Source of the DNA: Parabacteroides sp. 52
GTDB lineage: Bacteria > Bacteroidota > Bacteroidia > Bacteroidales > Tannerellaceae
Length of the DNA stretch: 64,000 nt
NCBI RefSeq assembly: GCF_010500925.1
Contig: NZ_QVMG01000003.1
Location: 83,970-147,969 of the forward strand
Direction: 5' to 3'
Shown: piece by piece, positions 25,293 to 35,764 of the stretch
Layout of the letters: the number at the start of each line of letters is the position of its first letter
Position numbering within the stretch: the stretch's first letter is position 1
Program-made: the position numbers and the translations under genes
The notes under the pieces: model-generated
Database searches by the model: none
What the model was told of the DNA's origin: nothing
What the model saw: only the letters and a program-made list of their open reading frames with translations

Positions 25293-27113
25293 ATGGCAAA
25301 AAACTATCACTTTGCAGAGTTAATTCATCACCAGGCAGATAAATACGGTTCGCGTACCGCTCTTAAATACCGGGATGATCACAGTGGTAAATGGTTAAAG
25401 ATATCCTGGCGGGATTTCTCTGACCGGGTAATGCTCACGGCAAAAGCGATGGCTGCTTTTGGTATAGAAGAACAGAAAACAATAGGTGTTTATTCGCAGA
25501 ATATGCCCCAGTGTTTGTATACCGATTTTGCCGGATTTGCCAACCGGGCAGTTTCTATCCCCATGTATGCGACCAGCTCACCGGCACAGATCGAATACAT
25601 TATTAACGATGCTTCTATCGACACCTTATTTGTAGGTGAACAGCTTCAATACAACAATGCCTATCTGGTGCAAAAAGGATCCGAAGTACTGAAACGGATT
25701 ATTGTTTTCGATTCGCAGGTGAAGTTGAGCCCGGAAGATACGACCTCCATCTATTTCGAAGACTTCCTTCGCCTGGGGGACAATGCCCATGCGGAGACAA
25801 CGGTGAAAATCCGCATGAAAGAGGCCTCTGTAGAAGACCTGGCCACCATCATCTATACATCCGGCACCACCGGGGAGTCAAAGGGGGTGATGTTGCATCA
25901 CTCTAATTTCCTGGAGGCAATGCGTATACACGACATTCGCCTGCCGATTATTACCGACAAGGAGACGTCGATCTGCTTCCTGCCGCTCACGCATATCTTT
26001 GAAAAGGCATGGACCTATTTATGCCTGCATAACGGGGTTGTCGTAGCGATCAACAGAGATCCGAAGAGAATCCAGCAGGCCTTGGTCGAGGTCCGTCCAT
26101 CCATGATGTGTAACGTGCCACGTTTTTGGGAAAAAGTATATACCGGTGTACAGGATAAGATTGCCGGTTTCCCGGGCCCCTTACGCCGGATGGCCAACGA
26201 TGCGGTAAAAACAGGGCATGCATACAACCTGGAATATAAAAACAAAGGAAAGGCAGCTCCTCTATGGACTGCAATAAAATTCAAGTTTTACGAAAAGACC
26301 ATCTTCAAAGTACTGAAGAAAGTGTTAGGTATCGACAGAGGACGCCTTTTCCCTACGGCAGGAGCTCCTCTTTCCGATACGGTCAATACATTCCTGCAGT
26401 CGGTCGATATCCCGATCGTCTACGGTTATGGATTAAGTGAGACCACGGCTACGGTGTCTTTCTGTCCCATGCAGGGATTCACTATCGGTTCTATTGGTAC
26501 GATTATGCCGGATGTACAGGTACGTATCGATGAAACAAACCAGGAGATTCTGGTAAAAGGAAAGACAGTCACCCGTGGGTATTACAACAAACCGGAAGAG
26601 AATGCAAAGTCTTTTACCGAAGATGGCTTCTTCCGTACCGGTGATGCCGGACGTCTGGAAGGGGAGACATTGTATTTTACGGAACGCATCAAAGACCTGT
26701 ACAAAACATCCAACGGAAAATACATTGCCCCACAGGCCATAGAGATGTTATTAGGCAATGATAAATACATTGCCCAGATTGCTGTCATCGGAGACAAACG
26801 GAAGTTTGTAGGGGCTTTGATTGTGCCCGATTTCGAGGCCTTGGAAAACTATGCCGTACAAAAAGAAATTGCTTACACCTCGCGCGAAAATCTTATTCAG
26901 AACTATGATATCAACCGTCTCTTCGAATCGCGCATCGAAGAACATCAGAAGAATTTAGCTTCTTATGAGAAAATCAAACGGTTCATCCTCTTGTCCGAAC
27001 CTTTTACGATGGAAGGACGTGAACTGACTGATACCCTTAAACTACGTCGTCCTGTCATTCTGAAAAAGTATGCACAGCAGATCGACGAGATGTATGAAGA
27101 GCCCTTGTCATAA
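25293..27113 (+). CDS. Long-chain fatty acid--CoA ligase (AMP-forming)
   Basis: ANL-superfamily enzyme activating fatty acids to acyl-CoA through an acyl-adenylate. The P-loop-like motif YTSGTTGESKGV is near residues 187-198, followed by FLPLTHIFEK, the YGLSETTA motif near 380, and TGDAGR with the hinge region before the C-terminal lid. The 606-residue length and the GRLFPTAGAPLS segment match bacterial long-chain ligases (AMP-binding, FAA1-like). Whether it serves fatty acid uptake, recycling or phospholipid synthesis is not shown. A bidirectional terminator follows. Confidence 0.92.
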   Translation: MAKNYHFAELIHHQADKYGSRTALKYRDDHSGKWLKISWRDFSDRVMLTAKAMAAFGIEEQKTIGVYSQNMPQCLYTDFAGFANRAVSIPMYATSSPAQIEYIINDASIDTLFVGEQLQYNNAYLVQKGSEVLKRIIVFDSQVKLSPEDTTSIYFEDFLRLGDNAHAETTVKIRMKEASVEDLATIIYTSGTTGESKGVMLHHSNFLEAMRIHDIRLPIITDKETSICFLPLTHIFEKAWTYLCLHNGVVVAINRDPKRIQQALVEVRPSMMCNVPRFWEKVYTGVQDKIAGFPGPLRRMANDAVKTGHAYNLEYKNKGKAAPLWTAIKFKFYEKTIFKVLKKVLGIDRGRLFPTAGAPLSDTVNTFLQSVDIPIVYGYGLSETTATVSFCPMQGFTIGSIGTIMPDVQVRIDETNQEILVKGKTVTRGYYNKPEENAKSFTEDGFFRTGDAGRLEGETLYFTERIKDLYKTSNGKYIAPQAIEMLLGNDKYIAQIAVIGDKRKFVGALIVPDFEALENYAVQKEIAYTSRENLIQNYDINRLFESRIEEHQKNLASYEKIKRFILLSEPFTMEGRELTDTLKLRRPVILKKYAQQIDEMYEEPLS

Positions 27114-27161
27114 GAGCCCGTATCTACACAATACACAATCCCCCCCTATAAAGAGAGAAAA

Positions 27162-27191
27162 AAAGGATAACCGGTAAACCGGTTATCCTTT
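27162..27191. terminator. Bidirectional terminator between acyl-CoA ligase and PUL
   Basis: AAAGGATAACCGGT (27162-27175) and ACCGGTTATCCTTT (27178-27191) are perfectly complementary with a tiny loop. T tracts are modest on both sides. It separates two convergent transcription units. Confidence 0.75.
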
Positions 27192-27220
27192 AACAATAGA
27201 TCTCGTAAGTCAACAAATCT

Positions 27221-28435
27221 TCATTGATTTTCTATTATCTGTTTACGTTTCAATGCTTCCAAGAAGTAGTAATCGGCGTAGTTAAGGGGGACATCTATTT
27301 CTGCGTTATGAGGAATACTGCCCACACTGTGCATGAGCAGGAAATTCCCATTCGTACCCAAGGAGGCACGGTAAGCCGGGGAGGCTAAATTGGTCATTAT
27401 CTTATCTGCGTATTCTTTGTATTCTTGTGAACCGGGAAGATCCATTGTACTGATTTCATACAAAGCCGAAGCGATGCAGGCAGCTGCCGAAGCATCTCTG
27501 AACTCATTCGGAATCTGAGGAGCATCCATATCCCAGTAAGGGATGAGGTCTTCCGGCATATTCTTATGGTTTTGCATGAAATGGAATGTTTTAAGAGCCT
27601 GGTCGATATATTTCTTATCCCCTGTTTCGCGGTAACAAACGGTATATCCGTAGATAGCCCATGCTTGCCCCCTACTCCAGGCAGATTCGTGTGCATATCC
27701 TTGTGCTGTATGGCGGTTGCGGACAGAGCCATCCTCCAGGCTGTAGTCGATTACATGGTAACAACTACCGTCCGGTCGAAACTGCTCAGCCATCGTCCGG
27801 TCGGCATGTGAAACAGCTATCTGATAGAAAGAAGAATCACCCGACAATTCAGTAGCCTTAAACATCAGTTCAAGGTTCATCAGGTTGTCGATAATCACCG
27901 GACATTCCCATCCGCGCTGCGACATCCATCCCCGGTCTACATCCCAGGATTGAAGCACGCCTGCAACCGGGCGGAAGCGGGTCGATAAAGATTTAGCAGC
28001 CTGAACAATCACCTCCAGGTAAGCCGGATTGCCGGTTATACGGAATCCATTACCAAAGCTGCAGCCCACCATAAAACCCACATCGTGATGCTGGGTCAGG
28101 TTTTTGGCCTCTTCCATGCCTTTCGAGTATTTATCTGCCAACGACAATAAGATTTCATCGCCTGTCAACTCATACAGAAGCCAGACGGATCCCGGAAAAA
28201 AACCACTCCGCCAGTCGGCATATCCGCAATAATAAACAGAACTATCCGGCTTGAGAGTCGTCGGATTCAGGAATTTACCACTGGTCTCAATCACTTCAAT
28301 TGCTTTTCCTATCTGAGCATGGGCAAATTCGATATTCTCATCTATAAAATCAGCTTCGCCTTTTTTCTGTCCGCTTCCACAAGATAAAAGGATAGCGCAA
28401 CTGGCAAATGCAATAATACTTCTCATTTTTATCAT
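27221..28435 (-). CDS. GH88 unsaturated glucuronyl hydrolase, lipoprotein
   Basis: Removes the 4,5-unsaturated uronic acid left at the non-reducing end after lyase cleavage, by hydrating the double bond. Family 88 alpha/alpha-barrel motifs are clear: YYCGYADWRSGFFPGSVW (68-85), HHDVGFM with D118, and CPVIIDNLMNLEL with D183, the two aspartates used in catalysis. Later ESAWSRGQAWAIYG is also typical. A lipobox ends at Cys19. Its start codon directly abuts the lyase stop codon, so the two are cotranscribed and act in sequence on one acidic glycan. Confidence 0.92.
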   Translation of the reverse strand: MIKMRSIIAFASCAILLSCGSGQKKGEADFIDENIEFAHAQIGKAIEVIETSGKFLNPTTLKPDSSVYYCGYADWRSGFFPGSVWLLYELTGDEILLSLADKYSKGMEEAKNLTQHHDVGFMVGCSFGNGFRITGNPAYLEVIVQAAKSLSTRFRPVAGVLQSWDVDRGWMSQRGWECPVIIDNLMNLELMFKATELSGDSSFYQIAVSHADRTMAEQFRPDGSCYHVIDYSLEDGSVRNRHTAQGYAHESAWSRGQAWAIYGYTVCYRETGDKKYIDQALKTFHFMQNHKNMPEDLIPYWDMDAPQIPNEFRDASAAACIASALYEISTMDLPGSQEYKEYADKIMTNLASPAYRASLGTNGNFLLMHSVGSIPHNAEIDVPLNYADYYFLEALKRKQIIENQ

Positions 28436-30376
28436 TTATTTCTTTGGTTGAATAGTATATGAATAGATACCTGACAGGGTTTGTTTCTTCGCCTTTAAAG
28501 AGATGCGGTAGATCTCCTTTCCCCAGACATTGGACAAACGTGGGTCCTCTAATACGATTGTATCAACAGAGGGACTAAACATCTGTTTGTCATAGGTCAA
28601 ACAAACCTTCTCCTTGTCAACTTCAACAGTAATTTCTCCCTCCCGGGAAATATCGACATTTCCCCAAGTAAGGAAATGGATCTGGTTAGCCTGATTCGTT
28701 TTGTCCAGGGTGAAAACATCCGTAATCTTCACGGCATGAGAAGAAAGCGTATACGAACGTACCCACTCCTTTACGGCCGCTTCCGCTGGATAAGCTGTCG
28801 CAATATTGGCAGAGAAAGTCATGCGTTTGGGATTAAACCGCACTTGTGTCGCTTTATATTTCGCCCCGAAAGACTGGGGTACGCCATTGATCATCGGAAC
28901 ACTATGATAATTACTTTGCATAGTCCAGATCGTATATCTTTCCGAGCTGAACGTCTGCCGGGTATAGGTTCCCACGCCGGCGTCAATAAAAATCGGTGTT
29001 TTGTTCAGGTAGAGAGAGAATGTGCCGGCATCGTTATGATTATGGCTTTCGTTATTATATCCTCCTTTTGTTGCCAAAAAGAAACCGTTCTTATGCGTCA
29101 TATAACAAAACTCGGTTTCCGGATACCATGTATAAGCCGGAGATTGATAAACAGGTGTTTCCTTCTCCATCTCATGCCGATACAAGAGAGATTGAAGGGT
29201 ACGGAATATATCCAGTCCCGCCGAAGAAGGCTGCGTCGACAAAGAGTTCAGATAAGCAGCATATTGCTTCATGACTTCACTTTGCACCGCCTTTCCATAA
29301 CGATAAATAACAGCTGCGTTGCCTCCTCCTTTCGCAGAAGCATCGGCAAAGTTGACCACCCAATTGTTCCCCACATACGAACGGGCAATATATTCACCCA
29401 TAGCTTTGATCATCGGTTCCTGGAAAAGAGAAATCTTTCCTCCGGTACCATCATAAAGCATTTGCAGGTAGTCATACATTTTACCGGCGGCATGTCCCCA
29501 ATAAGAGGGACCTTCCTCACAAGCACCGTCTTCATGGGTATAATTGATAAACTTATCGACAGATACCATGGTCCGGTAAACAGCTTCCGCCAGTTTGTCG
29601 CGGTCGTTTTCCAAGAGGAAAAAACATTGCAATACATTAAAGTTACACCAGGGGTTCCAGTTGTTCACCATCATACCCGGTTTGTAATTAAAGGCCATCC
29701 ACCAATACGTATCGGTATGTATATAAGCATCCAGGGTTCTTTCCTGAAGTTCGGTACGCAGGCGATCCGAAACCACGGGATTCACCTTGTCAAACTCCGG
29801 GTGGAGGTAATAATAAATCCAGGATAATAAGGAGCTCAGATCACCGGAGGTCAGATCGATCACCGGTTTTTTATTATCAGGGAGAGAGTGGCGGGAGGTT
29901 TGTTCCCGGCCCAGGTGAGCGGATAATGCCCAGGAAGTCATTTCGCAAGAATGGAAAACACCGTCGATCAATGGATCGATAAAACGTCCCTTTCCTTCAG
30001 CCAGTTCAGCCATAAAAAGATCGGCAATCGCGCGGTTATTACTTCCAAAAGGGTTTTGCATGATATCCCGGTTCCCACTCCGTTCAAATTCTATATAGTC
30101 TGTTGCCTTAACGACTTTCCATTCATAGTTCAGTTGTTTTTCTCCTTTTTGGATAAAAGAGTCTTTTGCATCTCCCAGCAGTCTATCCCAGCCGGAACGA
30201 TCGGTATAGGATGGGTAGGGCACCCATTCCTGGTTCATAATCAAAGCGGATTTTACCAGAGAAAGATCGGCTTGTTTCTGCAACATATTCTTTTCAGTGT
30301 AAGCACTTAATTGAAATGCGCAAAGAAAAAGTAAACAGATAAGACTTATTTGTTTAAGTGTTTTCATAATATTCAT
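28436..30376 (-). CDS. Heparinase II/III-family polysaccharide lyase
   Basis: Cleaves uronic-acid polysaccharides by beta-elimination. Signal peptide 1-25; helical alpha/alpha toroid about 30-400 with NNWNPWCNFN (238-247) and EGPSYWGHA (288-296), which supply catalytic Asn, Tyr and His candidates; beta-sandwich domain from about 410 with the NNESHNHNDAG motif (441-451). The fold is shared by several PL families (PL12, 15, 17, 21, 33 among others) and I cannot choose between them. Hyaluronan, chondroitin, heparin, alginate or a gellan-like glycan are all possible. Start could also be the ATG three codons downstream. It lies 209 bases behind susD, beyond a hairpin. Confidence 0.88.
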   Translation of the reverse strand: MNIMKTLKQISLICLLFLCAFQLSAYTEKNMLQKQADLSLVKSALIMNQEWVPYPSYTDRSGWDRLLGDAKDSFIQKGEKQLNYEWKVVKATDYIEFERSGNRDIMQNPFGSNNRAIADLFMAELAEGKGRFIDPLIDGVFHSCEMTSWALSAHLGREQTSRHSLPDNKKPVIDLTSGDLSSLLSWIYYYLHPEFDKVNPVVSDRLRTELQERTLDAYIHTDTYWWMAFNYKPGMMVNNWNPWCNFNVLQCFFLLENDRDKLAEAVYRTMVSVDKFINYTHEDGACEEGPSYWGHAAGKMYDYLQMLYDGTGGKISLFQEPMIKAMGEYIARSYVGNNWVVNFADASAKGGGNAAVIYRYGKAVQSEVMKQYAAYLNSLSTQPSSAGLDIFRTLQSLLYRHEMEKETPVYQSPAYTWYPETEFCYMTHKNGFFLATKGGYNNESHNHNDAGTFSLYLNKTPIFIDAGVGTYTRQTFSSERYTIWTMQSNYHSVPMINGVPQSFGAKYKATQVRFNPKRMTFSANIATAYPAEAAVKEWVRSYTLSSHAVKITDVFTLDKTNQANQIHFLTWGNVDISREGEITVEVDKEKVCLTYDKQMFSPSVDTIVLEDPRLSNVWGKEIYRISLKAKKQTLSGIYSYTIQPKK

Positions 30377-30524
30377 TTTATTAAAGTCTGCCTTCTACAT
30401 ATTCATTTTCAGACTTGTCGGGGTTGTCTACAGCCCTCCTTCTGAAACAAGATATTTCCTCTTTCTCATGCAAATATCTTTACATAATAAGAATTCATTC
30501 ACTACAAAAAATCGAACAATTATA

Positions 30525-30569
30525 AAAAATGGATCTGAAGCAATCGATTATTTCTCCAGATCCATTTTT
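30525..30569 (-). terminator. Hairpin after susD, terminator or processing site
   Basis: AAAAATGGATCTG (30525-30537) and CAGATCCATTTTT (30557-30569) are perfectly complementary. It lies 17 bases after the susD stop codon, with T-rich sequence on the outgoing minus strand. It should reduce expression of the downstream lyase and GH88 relative to susCD. Confidence 0.7.
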
Positions 30570-30585
30570 AAAAGAGATATTGGAA

Positions 30586-32349
30586 TTAGTTAATCCAACC
30601 TTCTACCTGTACCAGATTTTCATTCATCTGACATTCTGCTGTCGGTATAGGCCAGTTGTAATAATGGTCACCACCCCAACTATCTGTATATTGGTTTTCA
30701 CCCCAAACTTGTTTCAAACCACTTCCAGGTTTAACCTTTGTTTCGTGCAAGGTTCTCCAACGCATTTCGTCAAAGAAGTTAACACCTTCCGCTGCAAATT
30801 CCCAACGACGTTCGTTGCGGATACGTTCTCTCATATCTGCCTGATTGTTTACGTAAGTAGGTTTGCTTGCATCTGTTGTTTGCAGAAGGGCTGCACCGGC
30901 TCTTTGTCTTACCTGGTTTACCAAATCTACTGCAGTCTGGCTGAATCCTTGTTCGTTGATCGCTTCAGCTCTTCCTAACAATACATCTGCGTAACGGATC
31001 AATGGAATATCGATCTGAGAATAGTTACGGCTGGCAATTTCAGTAGCTCCTTCCGCAACAAACTTACGGAACAGATAGTAGAAACGGTTGTTTGTATCCG
31101 TACGTACGTCGAACGGTTCAGCCGTGTCAGCTCCCCGATAAGGCCAACGCAATGTATAGGTATAAGAGTTTGCACCTGAAGCACCATAGAATGTTGAATA
31201 AGGAGTGATAAGCGTTTTTGTCAAACGAGGATCACGGTTTGCATAGGCTTTCAATATACGAGCTTCGTTACCTGTCGGAAGATATTTTGACATATCTGCA
31301 CCGGCATTTTTCAGGTTAGTGATTTCTTTTTCCGTCATATTATCACGCAGGAAGAAGACAGATCTGGCAGCTGGAGTCATGCTGCTGTATCCCGGCAGAT
31401 AATCATCCCAGTTGAATTTAGAACCATCTGCACACTCATAGCTATCTGCAAAATCAGTACTTGCTAGATAAGTATTCCAACCTTGTTCGAAAACAACGCG
31501 GCTACCATAACGGAAGCTGAATGTATTTCCATAACCTGATTGTCCGATACATTGCATAGAGAAGATCATCTCATCACATTGTTCGTTGGCTTCTTTAAAG
31601 AGTTGTTTATAGTCACCGTCAAACAAGGAATGTCCCATCTCGCCTACTTTAGCAAAGTCAGCATCTGCTTTTGCCCACTCTTTTGTCCACTGATACACTT
31701 TTCCACGCAGTGCATAAGCAGCCGATTTTGTGATACGGCCGTAGTCAGAACTTCCTGCTGCGTATTTGTTCGGTAAATTCGGTTCGTTGATACAGTCTGT
31801 AAGGTCAGCAATTACTACTTCCCAAATCTTCGCTTCTGTTTCACGTCCTTTTACCAATTCTTCCAATTCAGTCGGTTCCAGATACAAAGGCACACCTTTG
31901 AAAACCATATTCAATTTATAATAGAAGAATGCTCTGAAGAACTTAGCTTCTGCTGTCAGACGACCCAATTTAGCAGCCGAAAGAGGAGCTTTAGACAAGT
32001 TTGCGATCGCATCATTTGCCCGGTGGATACCTTCGTAATGATTTCTCCAATATGTACTGAACATACCGCTACCGGCTGTCAGGTTACCTTTCATAAGTCC
32101 CTGTTGGTCGCGGCAATCAGAAGATACACCAAAGCTTTCGAAGACATATAAATCGGCACCGATGTAGCCATAAAAAAGCATATTATAAATCCCCATCACG
32201 CCCTGATCTGCCAGGTTTTCTGTTGTCCACATATTACCTGAGCTGATAGAGGCATAAGGGCTCAGATCCATCAGGTCTTCGCGGCAGCCAGTCGAAAATA
32301 ACATAACTGAAGCTGCTCCTAAACAAATTATATTTTTAAATAATTTCAT
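30586..32349 (-). CDS. SusD/RagB-family glycan-binding lipoprotein
   Basis: Outer-membrane surface lipoprotein that forms the lid on its SusC partner and captures oligosaccharides. Lipobox ends at Cys22 (STGC). Visible SusD features are the N-terminal LMDLSPYASISSGNMWTT, the TPR-like helices with EAKFFRAFFYYKLNMVFKGVPLYLEPTE, and the C-terminal EAINEQGFSQTAVDLVNQVRQRAGA and ERRWEFAAEGVNFFDEMRW segments. At 587 residues it is typical. It starts 11 bases after susC. Confidence 0.95.
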   Translation of the reverse strand: MKLFKNIICLGAASVMLFSTGCREDLMDLSPYASISSGNMWTTENLADQGVMGIYNMLFYGYIGADLYVFESFGVSSDCRDQQGLMKGNLTAGSGMFSTYWRNHYEGIHRANDAIANLSKAPLSAAKLGRLTAEAKFFRAFFYYKLNMVFKGVPLYLEPTELEELVKGRETEAKIWEVVIADLTDCINEPNLPNKYAAGSSDYGRITKSAAYALRGKVYQWTKEWAKADADFAKVGEMGHSLFDGDYKQLFKEANEQCDEMIFSMQCIGQSGYGNTFSFRYGSRVVFEQGWNTYLASTDFADSYECADGSKFNWDDYLPGYSSMTPAARSVFFLRDNMTEKEITNLKNAGADMSKYLPTGNEARILKAYANRDPRLTKTLITPYSTFYGASGANSYTYTLRWPYRGADTAEPFDVRTDTNNRFYYLFRKFVAEGATEIASRNYSQIDIPLIRYADVLLGRAEAINEQGFSQTAVDLVNQVRQRAGAALLQTTDASKPTYVNNQADMRERIRNERRWEFAAEGVNFFDEMRWRTLHETKVKPGSGLKQVWGENQYTDSWGGDHYYNWPIPTAECQMNENLVQVEGWIN

Positions 32350-32360
32350 AATTCCTTTTT

Positions 32361-35300
32361 TTAGAATGATATATTAACACCAATTGCGTATTGTTTAATA
32401 GATGTATAAGCAGAAGAGCTATTCAACTCCGGATCTTGTCCCGGGAATGAGTTGAAGTTAAGCAAGTTTTCTCCTGATACATATACGCGAAGAGATTTCG
32501 TATAGATTTTTTGTGCAATATTTCTAGGCAATGTATAACCAATGGTAATGTTTTTCAATTTCAAGAAATTACCGTTGAACAAATACAATGTGCTTGCTTC
32601 TGAGTTCTGATAACCTGATTCGGCAGCCACCAAACGGCCATATGTTGCATTCAGATTCGTTCTGGCATCCGACGGATTGGCTGGATCATAGAAATAGTGA
32701 TCATTGGCAATCTCTGTAGGAATAGCAACACCTGTACGTACCGATGGTGAGTTCAGACCTGTTGTAGCTCCCCAGTAAACTTTGTATCCTGCGGCACCTG
32801 CCCAGTTCAAAGAAATATCAAAGTTTTTGTAAGCTCCGGACATCTGCATACCGAAAATATATTTAGGGTCTTTAGATACTCCCTGGAATTCATTGTCATA
32901 CGAGCTACCATAGATACCATCCCCATTCGCATCGGCATAGACATAGTCTCCGTACCATATTTTATTCTTACCTACCGTTTTGTTCGGCATAAAGGTATAT
33001 CCTTCAGCGATCATCTTATTCAACCAGTCCATATCTTGTTCCGTACGGATCATACCGTCTTTCGGTCCACCATTGATACCGTCAGCGTCATATCCGCGTC
33101 CAGATCCAGAATATGTACTCTTCATATAGTACTCTTTGCTTCTTTTACCTTCTACGATAGGAGTAGATCCTCCGGAAGATACATCTCCGATATTTGTTTT
33201 CCAAACCTGGTTGCCAGCAGCATCCGTTGTCCATCCTTCTTGAAGCGTACCTTTATACTTTTCTACTTTATTGCCTAAATAAGAGAAGTTCGCTGAAACA
33301 GAATAAGAGAAATCTTTGATTTTATCTTTCCATCCCAATGTCAATTCAACACCGGAAGAATTCATTTCGGCAATATTCAAACGAGGTGCTGTCTTACTAC
33401 CTGCTGTCAGATAAATTGACGGACGGAATAAGATACCGGTTGTCTTTTTGTTGAAAACATCTGCTTCGAATGTCAAACGATTGTTTAAAGCAGTCAAATC
33501 CAAACCGATATTGGTTGTAGCAGAAGATTCCCAAGTAAGCATAGAGTTAGCGATCGAAGTAGAAGACAAACCAGCCTGCAAAAGACCACCGATAGAATAA
33601 CGGGTGATACCGTATGTAGATTGATATTCATAGTTACCCACATTGTCTCCACCATTGTTACCGATCTTACCATAAGATGCACGTAGTTTCAGGTTATCCA
33701 ACCAATCTCTTGTTTTTTCCATAAATCCTTCTTCGCTGATACGCCATGCAGCAGAGAAAGAAGGGAAGGTACCCCAACGATAATCTTTGTGATAACGAGA
33801 GTGTCCGTCGCGACGTATATTGGCTTCAAACAAATATTTTGATTTATACGCATAGTTTATACGTCCGAAGAAAGAACGGCTGGCACGGTCTTGAGCGCTA
33901 CCACCGATACTTACCATTTCAGTTGCCGAACTCGGGGTGTTTACACTCTGGTCGATCAAACCTTTTTTAGTAGCATTGTTAGAACTTTCATAGTAATATA
34001 CTTCTTCGTATCCTGCCAACGCTGAAATATCATGGTCGTTCGCAATTGTAGTCGTATAATTCAATAAGTTCTGAATCGTATACTCATAATTACCATAATT
34101 ATAGAAATACGTAGTCATCTGAGAAGGATCCGTAGCCGGGCTCATAATTGTACCATCACTGAATTTTACTTTCTCAATGGCATTTGACCAGCTCTTGTTT
34201 TCGTCCCAACGACGTTTGTAGTTGAAGTTGAAATCCCAGGTAAGTCCTTTCAGGAATTCCACTTTACTGAATAAAGTCGTGTTGAAACGTGTTTTCTTTT
34301 TCGTTCCTTCCGAACCGTTCAACATAGCAAAAATATTGTTTGCCGTGCCACTTTCTTCAGGAGCTTCCGGATAACCGTATTTACCGTTATATCTTGGATA
34401 AACACCTGGAGTTGTTTGACGCAGGTAGTTGTTTGCACTGTCAAAGTTACCCTGGTCGCTGTCTTCCTGTGAAGCAAAAGTACGTGTACCCACTGTCAAC
34501 CAGTCAGTCACATTCGCTTCGATATTGGCACGCAACGAATACCGTTTGATACCTACATTTTCTACCAATCCCGGGTTATCCAGGTAACCGGCAGATGTCA
34601 AGAAACGGATTTTATCAGAACCACCGCTTACTGACACGTTGTGGTCGTTCAATACACCGTCACCAAACAAGGCTTCCTGCCAGTCTGTATTCGGGTAAGC
34701 CATGTAGTTAGGCACGCCATTTTCATTCAATCCATTAGGGTCTTTGGCTTTTTCGCGCCAAAGTTCAATGGTAGACTGTGCAAAATGGTCTTTTTGTCCG
34801 ATATTGTTAAACGCTTCGTTTACCAAATCCATATAGCGGGCATAATCGGTTACCTGGTCTATCAGGTTAGCCGGCTCCTGGAAAGATACACGTCCGCTAT
34901 AGTTTACTGACAACGAACCTTTTTTACCTCTTTTAGTGGTAATCAAGATAACACCGTTGGCAGCTCTTGATCCATAGATCGCAGAAGCAGCCGCATCTTT
35001 CAAGATAGAGATATTTTCAATATCCTGCGGATTCACGGCATCCATGATACCTTCGATACCATCGATCAATACCAACGGATCGGAATTATTCAATGTACCG
35101 ATACCACGGATACGGATAGAAGCACCGTCGCTACCCGGCTTACCGGAAGTCTGCATAACCTGCACACCGGCACTCATACCAGCCAAAGCGGTAGATACAT
35201 TCGTAAGAGGACGAGACATTGCTTGTTCTTCGAAGTTTACTGAAGAGATAGCACCTGTTAAGTTTACTTTCTTTTGTTGGCCGAAACCTACGGTTACAAC

Positions 35301-35690
35301 CACTTCTTCCAATGCCAATGCATCTTCTTTTAATAAAACGTTAAAGGATGTTTTACCGGAAACAGGAATTTGTTGTTCCGCATATCCGATATACGTAAAT
35401 ACCAAAGTAGCATTTGACACTACATCCAAAGAGAATTTTCCGTCTGCGTCGGTGATCGTTCCGTTTGTAGTTCCTTTTTCTACTACATTGGCACCAACAA
35501 CCGGGCCAAACTGGTCTTCTACAACACCAGTAACTTTAATTTTGGATTGCTGGGGAGCAGCTACATGATTTTTCTCAGCAGACTCCGACATTGCAGAACT
35601 GGCATGTACCGATCCTACAGATGTGAGAAGCATTGTAGCTCCTACCAACATCGTTTTTGAAAAGAGAGAGATGTTAAAATCTTTCATCAT
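32361..35690 (-). CDS. SusC/RagA-family TonB-linked outer-membrane transporter
   Basis: A 1109-residue TonB-dependent importer of oligosaccharides, working as a complex with the adjacent SusD. Signal peptide about 1-31; CarboxypepD_reg-like domain about 50-128 (IKVTGVVEDQFGPVVGANV); TonB box LEEVVVTVGFG near 128; plug domain with the SusC signature around VLIDGIEG; then a large beta-barrel ending in a phenylalanine. The C-terminal strand IKQYAIGVNISF is a proper barrel end, so the gene is complete. The leader carries a hairpin (35743-35762) and a palindrome upstream of the promoter. Confidence 0.96.
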   Translation of the reverse strand: MMKDFNISLFSKTMLVGATMLLTSVGSVHASSAMSESAEKNHVAAPQQSKIKVTGVVEDQFGPVVGANVVEKGTTNGTITDADGKFSLDVVSNATLVFTYIGYAEQQIPVSGKTSFNVLLKEDALALEEVVVTVGFGQQKKVNLTGAISSVNFEEQAMSRPLTNVSTALAGMSAGVQVMQTSGKPGSDGASIRIRGIGTLNNSDPLVLIDGIEGIMDAVNPQDIENISILKDAAASAIYGSRAANGVILITTKRGKKGSLSVNYSGRVSFQEPANLIDQVTDYARYMDLVNEAFNNIGQKDHFAQSTIELWREKAKDPNGLNENGVPNYMAYPNTDWQEALFGDGVLNDHNVSVSGGSDKIRFLTSAGYLDNPGLVENVGIKRYSLRANIEANVTDWLTVGTRTFASQEDSDQGNFDSANNYLRQTTPGVYPRYNGKYGYPEAPEESGTANNIFAMLNGSEGTKKKTRFNTTLFSKVEFLKGLTWDFNFNYKRRWDENKSWSNAIEKVKFSDGTIMSPATDPSQMTTYFYNYGNYEYTIQNLLNYTTTIANDHDISALAGYEEVYYYESSNNATKKGLIDQSVNTPSSATEMVSIGGSAQDRASRSFFGRINYAYKSKYLFEANIRRDGHSRYHKDYRWGTFPSFSAAWRISEEGFMEKTRDWLDNLKLRASYGKIGNNGGDNVGNYEYQSTYGITRYSIGGLLQAGLSSTSIANSMLTWESSATTNIGLDLTALNNRLTFEADVFNKKTTGILFRPSIYLTAGSKTAPRLNIAEMNSSGVELTLGWKDKIKDFSYSVSANFSYLGNKVEKYKGTLQEGWTTDAAGNQVWKTNIGDVSSGGSTPIVEGKRSKEYYMKSTYSGSGRGYDADGINGGPKDGMIRTEQDMDWLNKMIAEGYTFMPNKTVGKNKIWYGDYVYADANGDGIYGSSYDNEFQGVSKDPKYIFGMQMSGAYKNFDISLNWAGAAGYKVYWGATTGLNSPSVRTGVAIPTEIANDHYFYDPANPSDARTNLNATYGRLVAAESGYQNSEASTLYLFNGNFLKLKNITIGYTLPRNIAQKIYTKSLRVYVSGENLLNFNSFPGQDPELNSSSAYTSIKQYAIGVNISF

Positions 35691-35739
35691 AATTAGAATA
35701 GACTAATAGTTAATAAATAAATTCAGTTTAATCAGATTA

Positions 35740-35764
35740 CCTCTTTGGGTAATCTCTCAGACAC
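35740..35764 (-). promoter_or_regulatory. Hairpin in susC leader
   Basis: AGATTACC and GGTAATCT arms around a short TCTTTG-like loop lie about 55 bases before the susC start, within the expected 170-base leader. A role in mRNA stability or translation control is inference. Confidence 0.45.

Noticed and set aside
28676..29827. 383-codon plus-strand frame opposite the lyase
   Set aside because: It is a complement shadow of the well-supported heparinase-family gene, rich in Arg, His and Ile with no domain pattern.
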